Assembly (NCBI GenBank): GCA_020912385.1
Contig: CP087207.1
Span: forward strand, 1,302,001-1,366,000
From: Neofusicoccum parvum
Taxonomy: Eukaryota; Ascomycota; Dothideomycetes; Botryosphaeriales; Botryosphaeriaceae
Direction: 5' to 3'
Length of the DNA stretch: 64,000 nt
Shown here: positions 23,006 through 32,714 of the stretch, piece by piece
Layout: every line of letters starts with the position of its first letter
How positions within the stretch are numbered: the stretch's first letter is position 1
Position numbers and translations under genes: made by a program
Notes under the pieces: generated by a model
Database searches by the model: none
Told to the model about the DNA's origin: nothing
Seen by the model: only the letters and a program-made list of their open reading frames with translations

Positions 23006-24184
23006 ATGGACTACGACATGCTGGGCATGGATGCCGTCGATGGCATCCAGGTGAAGATTCGCGAGGTGAGCCGCGCCCGCTTTGCTTTTCCTCGCCGCGA
23101 GATTTGCCACTGAACATTTCCCACAGGCCGACGACGTCGCCGTCGATTTCGTGCTCAAGAATGTCGACCTCGCCTTCGCCAACTCGCTACGCCGCGTGAT
23201 GCTCGCCGAGATTCCGACCATGGCCATCGACCTAGTTGAAGTTGAGAAGAACACATCCGTCCTGGCCGACGAGTTCATCTGCCACCGCCTGGGCCTGATC
23301 CCGCTCAACTCGAAAGGCTGCGAGGACGTAGCGTACACGCGCGACTGCGACTGTGAGCAGTACTGCGAGAACTGCAGCGTGCTTCTGAGCCTGAACGCGC
23401 GCTGCACGGGAGACGAGGTCATGACGGTGTACGCGCGCGACCTGCAGGTTTCCGCGGCGCGCGCCAACGAGTGGGTTGGCACGCCCGTTATCAAGGACCC
23501 GAATGGTCATGGCGCTATCATCTGCAAGCTGCGTAAAGGTCAGGAGCTCAAGATGCGCTGCATTGCGAAGAAGGGTATCGCAAAGGAGCATGCCAAGTGG
23601 GCGCCTACGTCCGCAGTCGGCTTCGAATACGATCCTTACAACAAGCTCCGCCACCTTGAATACTGGTTTGAGGACGACCCACAGAAGGAATGGTGAGTTG
23701 GCAATGTTTCTCAGTTTTTCAGATGCGTAGCACCGTGCTTTATCAAAAACAAATACTAAATCTTCGATTCAGGCCCATCAGCGACAACGCCAACTTCGAG
23801 GGTGATCCTCCGCAGGAAGGCGAGCCCTTTGACTACGACGCCGCACCCAACCAATTCTACTTCAATCTCGAGACCGTCGGCGGCCTCGAGCCCGACACTA
23901 TCATGCTGCAGGGCGTCAAGGTACTTCAGCAGAAGCTTGCCGAAGTCATCGGCGAGCTGACGGGTGGTGGCGATCGCCCCGGTGGCGGCATGGGCGGAGG
24001 CATGATGGATGGTGGATTCGCTGGTGGTGCGCGCAGCCCGGACCTGAACGGCGGAGCCGGCACTTCGTACGGTGGCATGGACCAGGGCTACACGACGCCC
24101 TACGGCGGCGCAGGCGGCAACGCAAGTGTCTGGGGCGGTGCGGCCACGCCATTTGGTGCCCAACCGTACGGCGGCGGTTACTGA
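23006..24184 (+). CDS. RPB3: RNA polymerase II subunit RPB3
   Basis: Three exons (23006-23065, 23127-23692 and 23773-24184) encode 345 residues. Rpb3 pairs with Rpb11 as the alpha-like assembly platform of RNA polymerase II. The first exon encodes the 20 residues ending GIQVKIRE, then [26 protein letters not shown], the alpha-type dimerisation helix. The zinc site is intact: Cys94, Cys96, Cys100 and Cys103 in [11 protein letters not shown]. The second junction restores [13 protein letters not shown]. The C-terminal about 90 residues after GELTGG are Gly/Met-rich and low-complexity, as in other filamentous ascomycetes. The start lies directly before the first conserved beta strand; other upstream starts would read intron sequence. 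Confidence 0.95.
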
Positions 24185-25198
24185 AGAATGAAGGACACGT
24201 GGAACGTAATATCATCTGACTAAGGGCGAAGGAGAAAAGCGCGAACCAAGCTTACGCACTTCGGCCGACGACGACAGCTCGAAGAGCTGAGACTAATACA
24301 TCGACCCTGCTTGGACCTCGCCACTAGGAACAAGAGAAAGAATGCATTTCTGGGACGGCGTTAAGACAGGCGTCATAAACAACACAGCGGTATACCAGAC
24401 TTGCTGGGAACAGAGGTTCTACTCCTAGGGTTTCATTGAGAATGGGGAATGAGCGCAGCTAACCATTCCGATGATTGGGCTAAATGATTTGAAGATCCAA
24501 AATCTCGAGATACTAAATTTCAAAAAATGCCTCCGGCTTACGAGGCTGTGCTAAACTGAGGGTCTATCAAGATGATTGGCTTTGTGGCAGTGAACAACTC
24601 ATGTGGACACGCGTGCTGTTCTAGTCGACGTGGTGAATCCTTCACCAACGCGTCTGGATAAGCGAGTGCGTGATTGAGTTAGAGCTCAGCCTTCTTCAAC
24701 ATTCCCGCTTCTGGACAACGGTCTTCACAATGCTGGGTCCGCAGCCGCGGGTGCTTAGCACGAACGAAACGTTCGCGAACGAGGTCTTTGATCATTATGT
24801 CCTTGCTTCTCTTGAGCTTTTCCCCCACCGGCCTTTCCAAAAACCCGTCATGACCGAACAAAATGCCTACGACCGCCCGCCAGATAAGTTTTTCATACAA
24901 GTACACAGAAGCCCGCAACCAACGTTCTTTTTGGAAGCCCACCAGCTACGTTCGCTTCCCGGGAGAGAGGAGTATCACAGTCAGAATATACAATGGAGAA
25001 AGGATAATGGAAAACATTTGGGGAGAGCTTCAGACAAAAACGCCGGCTTTTTGCCCACCGGATCCCACATGAAGATGCGATGATTCACATGTCGTGATTA
25101 TACAGGGAGGACAGGCCGTAACAAGGGCTGTCCATTTCTTTTGAGAGTGAAGATGCTGCGTGATCTTATTGCGTTGATGTTGGAATTGATGCGCGGGT
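24185..25198. other. Intergenic region, convergent RPB3/MGE1
   Basis: About 1 kb of 3' flanks. One 137-codon ORF at 24670-25083 has no recognisable motif and no splice neighbours, so I leave it out. No RNA gene or repeat. Confidence 0.5.
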
Positions 25199-26111
25199 TT
25201 ACGAGTTCTTCACGACGCCGACCTGAGCGGGCTATAGGTTGGTGCATTAGCATTAATGGATTCGAAGAATGAGAATTAGCAGGCTAGGATAGCTGATTAC
25301 TTACCCTGAGAACTCTTCCGTTCAGGATGAAGCCAGTCCGCTGGGTGTGGAAGCAGACGCCATCCTCCTTGTCGGGCATAGGGGCCTGGAAGACGGCCTC
25401 GTGGATGTTGGGGTCGAACTTCTCGCCCTCGACGCTGGGATCGAAGCGCTCGAGGCCGTGCTTCTTGAGCGTCTGGATCAGGACGGTGTCGGTCATCTTG
25501 ATGCCGTCGTGCAGGGTGACGAGGTCTTTGTTCTCCTCAACGAGCTTGTCCTTGGGCACGGTGGAAAGGGCGCGATCCAGGTTGTCGACCGACTCGACCA
25601 GGTCGCGGGCGAAGCGCTGGATGGCGAAGTCCTTGGCAGCCTGGATCTCGCGCTTCGTGCGCTCCTGCAGGTTGCGGAAGTCGGCGACGGAGCGGAGGTA
25701 CTTGTCCTGCGCGTGAGGCGTGATGTCAGCGGATCGTTCTTTCAATCAATCGCCAGGTTCAAGCCATGACGCTGCCGTCAACAGACAGCTTGAATTACGA
25801 AGATGGGGCTGTAAGCGAACCTTCAAGTCAACGATTTCCTTGTTCTTCGCCTCAAGCTGCTCCTTCAGCTTGTCGGTCTCGGCGGGCTCCTGCTTCTGCT
25901 CATCCTTCTTTTCATCCTTCTTCTCCTCCTTGTTCGTCTCGGCCGATTCGGAGTACCATCTCGACGCGACGCGGAGCGGCGAGATGGCGGCGGCGGGAGC
26001 TACTGATGCGCGCAGCAGTGGAGACTGGGCGCGCATGGAAGCGGAGGCGACCTGCGCCGATAACCTGGAGCTCGCGGCTCTGGAGGATCTGAAGACTGAG
26101 CGGGACAGCAT
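25199..26111 (-). CDS. MGE1: Mitochondrial GrpE nucleotide-exchange factor Mge1
   Basis: Three exons (25821-26111, 25305-25706 and 25199-25231) encode 241 residues. Mge1 is the GrpE-type exchange factor for mitochondrial Hsp70 in protein import and folding. The first 50 residues are an Arg/Ser/Ala-rich presequence with no acidic residue, ending before WYSESAE. A Lys/Glu-rich coiled coil follows (DKLKEQLEAKNKEIVDLK), then DKYLRSVADFRNLQERTKREI, the GrpE core signature, and FDPNIHEAVFQAPM. The last exon is only ten codons, PAQVGVVKNS; I chose the CTATAG acceptor over one nine bases further because it yields this family-typical end. The first donor (GTTCGC) is weak. Divergent from the PrpF-family gene. 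Confidence 0.93.
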
Positions 26112-26381
26112 TTTGTGCGGAAGAGCTGGTGGAATTGGGCGGTCCGGTGAAGCGGTGCGCGTGGGCGGGCGGCAGACGGCAGTGGTGATGATGATGCATC
26201 CAAAAAGTTCTGATGGCGGCACCTGGCACTTGCATGCCACGCCTGGCCCGAGCTCCTGCTCCCCGATGTCGCCCGAGCGGGACGCGAAGCTGCCGCCGCC
26301 GATCACCACAGCTCCGCCCGCCCACCGCGGCATCTTCAAACTCTAATTCTCCTGCATGTTCCGCCCGCCTGCCAGTTCGCC
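26112..26381. promoter_or_regulatory. Bidirectional promoter MGE1 / PrpF-like gene
   Basis: Only 270 bases separate two divergent start codons of genes whose products both have mitochondrial-type N termini. The interval must contain both core promoters; I see no TATA box. Confidence 0.5.
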
Positions 26382-27641
26382 ATGCGCGCAATCGCTCGAG
26401 CTGGAGCGTCGCTGGCCAGATCGCTGAACGGCTTCAACCGGGCGAGCTCAGCGCGACTCGCCTCTCGCGCCTTCTCCGCAACCTCCGCGGCACGCACTTC
26501 CAGAATGCAGCGCTCAACACCGGCTGCCTACTACAGGGGCGGCACCTCGCGCGGCGTTATGTTCCAGGAGAAACATCTGCCCAAAGACGAGCGCTCACGC
26601 CGCAGCATCTTCCTTCAGGTCATGGGCACTCCCGACCCAAATGGGCGGCAGCTTGACGGCATGGGCGCCGGCATTTCCAGCCTGTCGAAGATTTGTCTTG
26701 TGGCCCCTGCCGATGATCCCAATGCGGACGTGACGTACACCTTTGTTGGTGTGGGTATTGAGACACCCATCGTGGACCTCGCCGGCAACTGCGGCAACAT
26801 GAGCTCCGCCGTCGGCCCCTACGCCTTCAACGAGCGGTTATTAGGAGACATTGACTACGAGAAAGAAGGAAGAGCTACCGTCCGGATCTTCAACACAAAT
26901 ACCAAGAAGTATATCCGCAACAGCTTCCCGGTTGCCCATGGCCAGGCCCAGGTTCAGGGCGATTTCTCCGTTGACGGGGTCGGCGGCACCGGCGCGAAGG
27001 TGACGTTGGACTTCCTCGATCCGTCTGGTTCCAAGACGGGTAAACTCCTTCCCACGGGAAATGCTGTTGACAACTTCAATGGCATCGACGTCAGCTGTGT
27101 TGATGCTGCAGGCCCCGGTGTCTTCGTGAGCGCCAAGGACATTGGTGTGGAAGGGACTATTTTGCCCAACGACTTCAATAAGCTTCCTGAAAAGCTCCAG
27201 CTGCTGGAGGACATCCGTCGTCAAGCAGCTGTTGCGATGGGCATGGCAAAGGCTGGCTCGGGTGTTCCGAGGGTCACCCCGAAAATTGCCATCGTCTCTG
27301 CGCCCGCCAGCCACAAGATCCTTTCAGGTCAGGCACAGGAGGCCTCCGCTGTGGATGTCGTGATCCGATTTCTCTCGGATGAGCAGCCGCACAGAGCCAT
27401 CCCACTGACCGGGGCTTTGTGCGTTGCTGCGGCTGCAAAGGTGAAGGGCTCAGTTGTCCAGCGGCACGTGGCTCAGAAGTTGGTTGATCCGGAAATGATC
27501 ACTATCGGCCACTCCAGCGGACGCATTCAAGTCACTGCGGCGATGAACGATCGTGGAGAGGTCGAAACTGCGACTGTCTTTCGGACTGCCCGAAGGATCA
27601 TGGACGGTCAGATCTACTGGAATGAACAAAAGCGAGGGTGA
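26382..27641 (+). CDS. PrpF-family isomerase (2-methylaconitate cis-trans isomerase-like)
   Basis: Intronless gene for 419 residues of the PrpF/AcnD-accessory family (diaminopimelate-epimerase fold). In bacteria PrpF isomerises 2-methylaconitate in the methylcitrate cycle; fungal members have not been assigned firmly to that step. The N-terminal 40 residues (MRAIARAGASLARSLNGF and following) are rich in Arg, Ser and Ala with no acid, a likely mitochondrial presequence. The fold begins at QRSTPAAYYRGGTSRGVMF, a PrpF signature. DLAGNCGNMSSAVGPYA carries the conserved catalytic cysteine. GIDVSCVDAAGPGVFV and the C-terminal IGHSSGRIQVTA are also family motifs. No prpB/C/D-like gene is adjacent. 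A polyadenylation-like AATAAA lies 43 bases after the stop. Confidence 0.9.
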   Translation: MRAIARAGASLARSLNGFNRASSARLASRAFSATSAARTSRMQRSTPAAYYRGGTSRGVMFQEKHLPKDERSRRSIFLQVMGTPDPNGRQLDGMGAGISSLSKICLVAPADDPNADVTYTFVGVGIETPIVDLAGNCGNMSSAVGPYAFNERLLGDIDYEKEGRATVRIFNTNTKKYIRNSFPVAHGQAQVQGDFSVDGVGGTGAKVTLDFLDPSGSKTGKLLPTGNAVDNFNGIDVSCVDAAGPGVFVSAKDIGVEGTILPNDFNKLPEKLQLLEDIRRQAAVAMGMAKAGSGVPRVTPKIAIVSAPASHKILSGQAQEASAVDVVIRFLSDEQPHRAIPLTGALCVAAAAKVKGSVVQRHVAQKLVDPEMITIGHSSGRIQVTAAMNDRGEVETATVFRTARRIMDGQIYWNEQKRG

Positions 27642-27683
27642 ATGACGGCCACGATGCACTTCCTGTCGATCTTTCTGTGCTGA

Positions 27684-27689
27684 AATAAA
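27684..27689 (+). terminator. Polyadenylation-signal-like AATAAA
   Basis: AATAAA about 43 bases downstream of the PrpF-like stop codon, in the right strand and range for a 3'-end positioning element. Fungal signals are degenerate, so this is only suggestive. Confidence 0.35.
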
Positions 27690-27839
27690 GCCGGACTTTT
27701 GTCAATTCGTTGGGTTCAGGAAACGTGCATAGTGTGGTGAGGCAATCCTGCATCTGGGTTTGCGCCATTTTACGTTCAACTCCTGGACCTGCTTAAGCTT
27801 GAAAATTCATTGACATATTATTTTCGCTACATCCCAGCG

Positions 27840-28335
27840 TCATATCTTTCCTTCTGTTCCATCTACAATATGCTGCACCAACGCCGTGTCGAGGTAAGCC
27901 CTCACTTGCACGATTTTCCCCTCGGGATTCCACCGAGTTGCCCAACAGAAAGTGTTGTTGTAATCCAAGCCAGTCTTTGTCTTGCTGGTGTTTGTCATTT
28001 CTACCATGGCCCATTCATCATCTTCCCCGCCGACGATATTGTGGACTTTCGGATGGACAGGATGTTCCGGATCCATGATCTTGCCTAGGCGGCCGAAGGT
28101 CTTTGTGCGGAACTCATCGCGGCTGTTGTAGGTGCCGCCGAGGATTGTCTTCGACTGAACCGTCCATTCTATGGAAGAATGATACAGGTAAGGTTCTCAT
28201 TCATCTCCTTCACATGGGGATTTAGATGTACTTACGGACGTCAGGGACAACGTTGGCAAAGAAGCCGTCATAGTCTCCCACGGCCATGTGGGAAAAGACT
28301 TCCTGGATATGCTCTTTGCTAGCGTATTTGGGCAT
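27840..28335 (-). CDS. SnoaL-like domain protein (NTF2 fold)
   Basis: Two exons (28236-28335 and 27840-28168; intron GTAAGT...CCATAG) encode 142 residues. The single domain looks like the SnoaL/ketosteroid-isomerase-like NTF2 fold: MPKYASKEHIQEVFSHMAVGDYDGFFANV, then after the junction VQWTVQSKTILGGTYNSRDEF, and EDDEWAMVEMTNTSKTKTGLDYNN with C-terminal VRAYLDTALVQHIV. Fungal proteins of this class are small, cytosolic and mostly of unknown function. I used the ATG at 28335 because the fold begins there; an in-frame ATG at 28410 would add 25 residues without family resemblance. Its 3' end converges on the PrpF-like gene, 198 bases away. Confidence 0.78.
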
Positions 28336-29751
28336 CTTGCCTTCAATTCTGGTATTCTCTGGCCACTGAGTATGTTCGAATCCTTGGATGTTGGCAGGCA
28401 GAGCTGTCACCTTCTCTATGAACTTATATGCAACCCATGGAAAGGAGCAGTGGCAATTCTTCAGCCCTTCTAGCCCAGCTATTAGACAATATCAATCGAT
28501 ATCGGCGCCATCCGACGCAAATCCGACTTCGGTGCGCTATCGTCCATTGGCTCTCTGCAAAATGAATGACGCCTCTGCAACTGCGGTGTGTCACCGACTT
28601 GGTTATGTCACGCGAAGCACCGGGAATGGGCTCCAGATCTGGGCTTCCAAGAGATTTTTTGTTGTCGCAGATGATTACGACGATAGGGAGTGTTTGGGGA
28701 ATCTTCAGGGCTGGTTTGAGATTTGTGGGGGTCAGGTCATGATCTCGCTTGTTTTTGTCTATACAAGCACGTCGTACGATAGGCCACGTTCGTCACATAA
28801 AGGGGAGTTTCCGCGGTCCAATCCACCAGACCGGAGACAGCACCCAAAGCGTAGATCGGAGTCTGCCATTGTCACTGGTCGGGCTTACAATGGGCATTGA
28901 TCTTCGGTTTCGTCGTCGCGGAAGCATTCCGCGTCACTTGGAGCGCTGGGCGGGTCTCTGAGGGCACGAGCTCTTGCATGGTCGCGGCAGGTGCTCCTGC
29001 GCTCTGAGGCATAAGAAACCCATAGCATCATCAAATGTGAGACACCATTCCCAGTGACTTGGAGCCGTTATCTTTGGCTGGCTGGCTGACCTCTGGCTCT
29101 GGTCAATGAGTTCCGACCCGCGTTCGTATCCGGATCTTCCCGTGCTCACTCGAGTCAGAGAGGTGTATTGCCGGGCTTTAGATCAAACTTCGGGTCGTTC
29201 CCAGAGTCTCTACCACTTCTCAGCTTGGAGATAGCCCAGAATTGACGAGAGTTTTCAGGTTACTTCCCAGCTCCCACCTTGTTCCCCTCCTCCTAACCAA
29301 CATAGGCCACCCATATGAGCAACCGGCCCTTCATAAATTGAGGCACTGTTGCTTGCGAGGCCAGCATATCTATCACAAAGACATCTAGATCTTTGCAGCG
29401 CTGACGATGGTCTATCCAAGATAAAAGGTAGAAAGCCGTGGTCGCCCACAAACCCGTGGATGCGAACGGCTAGAGTCGTGGAAATCCCAAGCTCCAGCGT
29501 CTTTTCACTTGTTTCAGTGTAGATGTTCAGCCTTTCACTCATCTCCTCAAGCACCGAGACAGGGACCTCCATCTCAATTCACAAAAATCAAAGTCCTTTC
29601 AGAATGAGTCTAGCCGCAATGACTACTACCAGAAGCCGAAATTGACACCGCAACCCGCTCCGGTCGGGTTTCGATTGGCCCCAGAGGGCATCGGCCCGGC
29701 TCGACCACACAGGCCAAGACGCGGCCAAAAGCTCTCCGCGCCAAAACCAAA
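28336..29751. other. Intergenic region, no gene recognised
   Basis: 1.4 kb of moderate GC, from the SnoaL-like promoter to the 5S rRNA gene. ORFs of 105-170 codons on both strands lack motifs and splice partners. A GTTCGAATCC near 28374 resembles a tRNA B box but has no pairing arms. Confidence 0.5.
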
Positions 29752-29870
29752 ACGTACAACAGCCGGGATTCCCCAATGGTCACCCACTTGAGTACTAATC
29801 GGCCGGTTCGCAGCTTGAGTACGGCTGAGCGGACGGGAAGCCCTAGATTCTGCGACCTGTGGTCGTACGT
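29752..29870 (-). rRNA. 5S ribosomal RNA
   Basis: A 119-base gene recognised by sequence and structure. It starts ACGTACGACC and ends GGCTGTTGTACGT; the ends pair over nine base pairs (one G-U) as helix I. Inside are GGGCTTCCCGTCCGCTCAGC (loop B region), a TTAGTACTCAAGTGGGTGAC stretch and GGGGAATCCC, all near-matches to other fungal 5S RNAs. CGCAG pairs with CTGCG, and CGGCCG with CGGCTG, although these stems differ in sequence from Neurospora, which suggests compensatory change and a functional gene. The transcript runs into TTTT at its 3' end, a Pol III terminator. It stands alone, as is usual for dispersed 5S genes of filamentous ascomycetes, and lies 262 bases upstream of the divergent HET-domain start. 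Confidence 0.9.
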
Positions 29871-30132
29871 GGAAGAGCGGGCGGGCTGTTGTGTTTATAT
29901 CCGCAACAAAAACATTCCATGCAGCAGGCGTGGAATTCGCGGATGCGAATCCAGTTTCCGCCCCCACCTATTCGTCTCGCCTGACCCCTCATTCTATCTC
30001 GCTTGCGCTGTTGTTCAAGACGAAAGGCCATCCTCCAGCCTTCGACACCCCTCTAGCCAACTCTTTGACAAGCACACCGCCTATACCGTGGCATCCTGTT
30101 CCATCAGGATCTCGGAGAGCCGGTTTCCTTCA

Positions 30133-32496
30133 ATGACCCCCGAACCTTCGAGGCTATGCCGACACTGTGCTCGTCTAGAACTGACTCGCTCGGATTTTAC
30201 GGACCCACCGTTCAAACCAGAAGGGAAGGATGGCCAGGTCGTTCTGACGGGCACTCTCGCGGAGATTCGAGCAGAGAGACAGCGCTGCAAGCTGTGCGAC
30301 CTGGTCTGGCATGCGCTCTGCAGGAACGAAGGCTCCTCGCTGGAATCTGCAGGGGACGCCGCCAGATGGCACGCTCGATGGCAGCAAAATGCCACCGACT
30401 ATGACCCAGTCGGAGAAGGCGTCGAGGACATGTATGGGTCAGGACTTTATCCCCAACTTGAAGAGCACCAAAACTGCATTTATTCGATTCAACTTGTGGA
30501 TGACAAAGCCACCGAGGACTTCCTGCGCGGTAGGATGGTGTCTAAGCAACCCGACATGGGACTGGTGCAAAAATGGCTGAGCATGTGTAGAACGGAACAT
30601 GGAGAGAGATGCAAGGAATCATACATGGAGTCAAAGGACCATCCGGCCTCCCTCCCTGGTTTCTTGGTAATCGACGCGGACAGCATGTGTCTCCAGGCTC
30701 TGCCACCGGGAGCAGATTACATCGCCCTGAGCTATGTCTGGGGGAAAACGAACCACCCGGTCTCTCTGATCTCCACCATATCTGATTTCAGAAAGCCTGA
30801 CGGGCTCAGCATCGGACTTCCCAAAACTATTCAGGATGCAATTTCGGTCACTCGTCAACTCGGGTTCCACTTCCTGTGGGTGGACTCGCTTTGCATTGTG
30901 CAAGATGACACGGATGCAAAGATGCTCTTGATATCAAACATGGATGCCATCTATTCACACGCGACAATGACGCTTGTTGCAGCTTCCGGAAAGGACGCCC
31001 AGTCCGGACTTTCCGGAGTCAGTAGCCATGATCAGCGAGAGCTCCGTACTCAAGTATTAACCCCTGGCTTCCGCCTGGGAGTCTTACCATTCTTTGAGGA
31101 AGACATGATGCAGTCCGACCACGCAAAAAGGGCCTGGACGTAAGCCGCTAAGCCATCGTTCCCCGTGCACATGAGATAAGGCTGACGAGCGTAAAGGTAT
31201 CAAGAGACCTGCCTGTCACCTCGGTGTCTCGTCTTCTTAAACGGTCTTGTCTTCTTTGCCTGCCGTAGCGCGGTGTGGGGTGAGCACATCAACGCAGAGT
31301 TCCCCAACGTCAGGCCTTACGAGGGCGCGAATACGCTGGGCAAGAATGAAGATCTACAGCCTCTTCGCAGGTTCCAGCAGCATGTCACGGCGTTTGCGTC
31401 AAGGAACCTGACCTACCAGTCCGACGGGCTGAACGCATTCTCCGGGATTGCGAGTGCGATATCTCGGTACATGGGTCAGACCAAAATGCTGTTCGGACTG
31501 CCTGCATGCGTGTTCGACTGGGCCATCCTTTGGACTACTACGGATGCTATGAAAAGAAGGGAAGGATTTCCCTCTTGGTCATGGGTAGGATGGGAAGGCT
31601 GGGTTCTGATGGCTATGGATACATACAGTGAATATGACCAGAAGTGGTTATTGAAGGGTACCTGGATTGACTGGTTCATAATCAACGATATTGGCGAGGC
31701 CGTGCAGATTTGGGATCCGGAAAGAGATGGCAGCACCATTTCTCCTTTGGTAGCAGCAGTCCTGGGTACTGGGGAGGACAGCAACCACGAAGAAAGCTCA
31801 GGAGCGGGTAAAGAAGAAGAAAAGGAGGAGGAGGAGGAGGAAGAGGAGGAGGAAGAGGAGGAAGAAGAGGAAGAGGAAGACGTAGCTTGTCCGACTTATG
31901 GATCGCCGTCTCAGTCCAGTCTCTATGGCCGACGCTTGGATCCACGAGTTCAGTCCATACTTCCGTTGCTGAAATCTCTGGAAGCACCACCCTCAAAGCT
32001 TGCTGACGCACCAGCTGGCTCACTATATTTTTCCGCCACGATGATATCGCTCATCATCACAATGCCGCAAAGCCATACTGACTCCACAGTTCGTCACGTC
32101 TTGGACACCAGTCATGAAATTTGCGGTTTCCTTCAGGTAAATACCAAGGAACCTCTGGAAAGCCACGCGGAGAGACAGATGGGATCTTCCGAGCTGTTAA
32201 TTCTTTCTGTAGCGTCCTACGGAATCATCAGTGTCAGCCAGGGTAATATCGCCACTTTCGCCCCTCAGTACCGTCAAGGCCAGTCAGAACCAGAAGAGGC
32301 CGAGCTACCCGGGGATTATGAGTTCTTCAATATCATGCTCGTGCGGTCACTGGGCAAAACTACGGCAGTTGCGCAGAATGAAGGGAAGAAGGAAGTCCAG
32401 CTCTTTGAGAGGGCTGGTCTGGGTATTCTGCATCGAGATGTCATCCAGATAGCTTCTGAACCTCACTTGAGGTGGAGAGAGATTGTTTTGGTATAG
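30133..32496 (+). CDS. HET-domain (heterokaryon incompatibility) protein
   Basis: Two exons (30133-31139 and 31197-32496; intron GTAAGC...TAAAG) encode 768 residues. The HET domain begins near residue 195 with DYIALSYVWGKTNHP and continues through GLPKTIQDAISVTRQLGFHFLWVDSLCI and ATMTLVAASGKDAQSGLSG. The splice junction falls in RAWTYQETCLSPRCLVF, a block present in almost all HET proteins. HET domains are TIR-like cell-death effector modules in fungal allorecognition and defence. The N terminus holds CRHCARL and KLCDLVW, possible metal-binding pairs. The C-terminal half contains an almost pure glutamate tract (from about residue 545), then an unassigned region. I see no NACHT or repeat domain. 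The partner and trigger are unknown. Confidence 0.9.
31811..31880 (+). repeat. GAA/GAG repeat encoding poly-Glu in the HET gene
   Basis: Imperfect purine trinucleotide repeat of GAG and GAA codons inside the HET-domain reading frame, giving a run of more than 20 acidic residues. Such tracts change length easily between strains. Confidence 0.85.
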
Positions 32497-32714
32497 ACAT
32501 ACGCTCTAATCACCCGTGGAAGCCTGTCCTAAATCTACCACCCAGTTTACTTCATTCATAAAAAATACCAATCATGCAGTGATTTTCCTGTTCACCCTGA
32601 CTGAGCGGCGATACCGTGCTCCTCTTGCATACGTCTATTCATCCTTCTCGCGAAATGTGAAAACGCAGCAAAGGAATTATAATCATAATTTCCCAGTTTG
32701 AAAATCCCTTTACA

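Noticed and set aside
24670..25083. 137-codon plus-strand ORF between RPB3 and MGE1
   Set aside because: No motif, no membrane or signal segment and no exon partner; treated as chance.
28366..28390. tRNA B-box-like GTTCGAATCC
   Set aside because: No T-stem, acceptor stem or A box can be drawn around it; it lies at the 5' end of the SnoaL-like gene.
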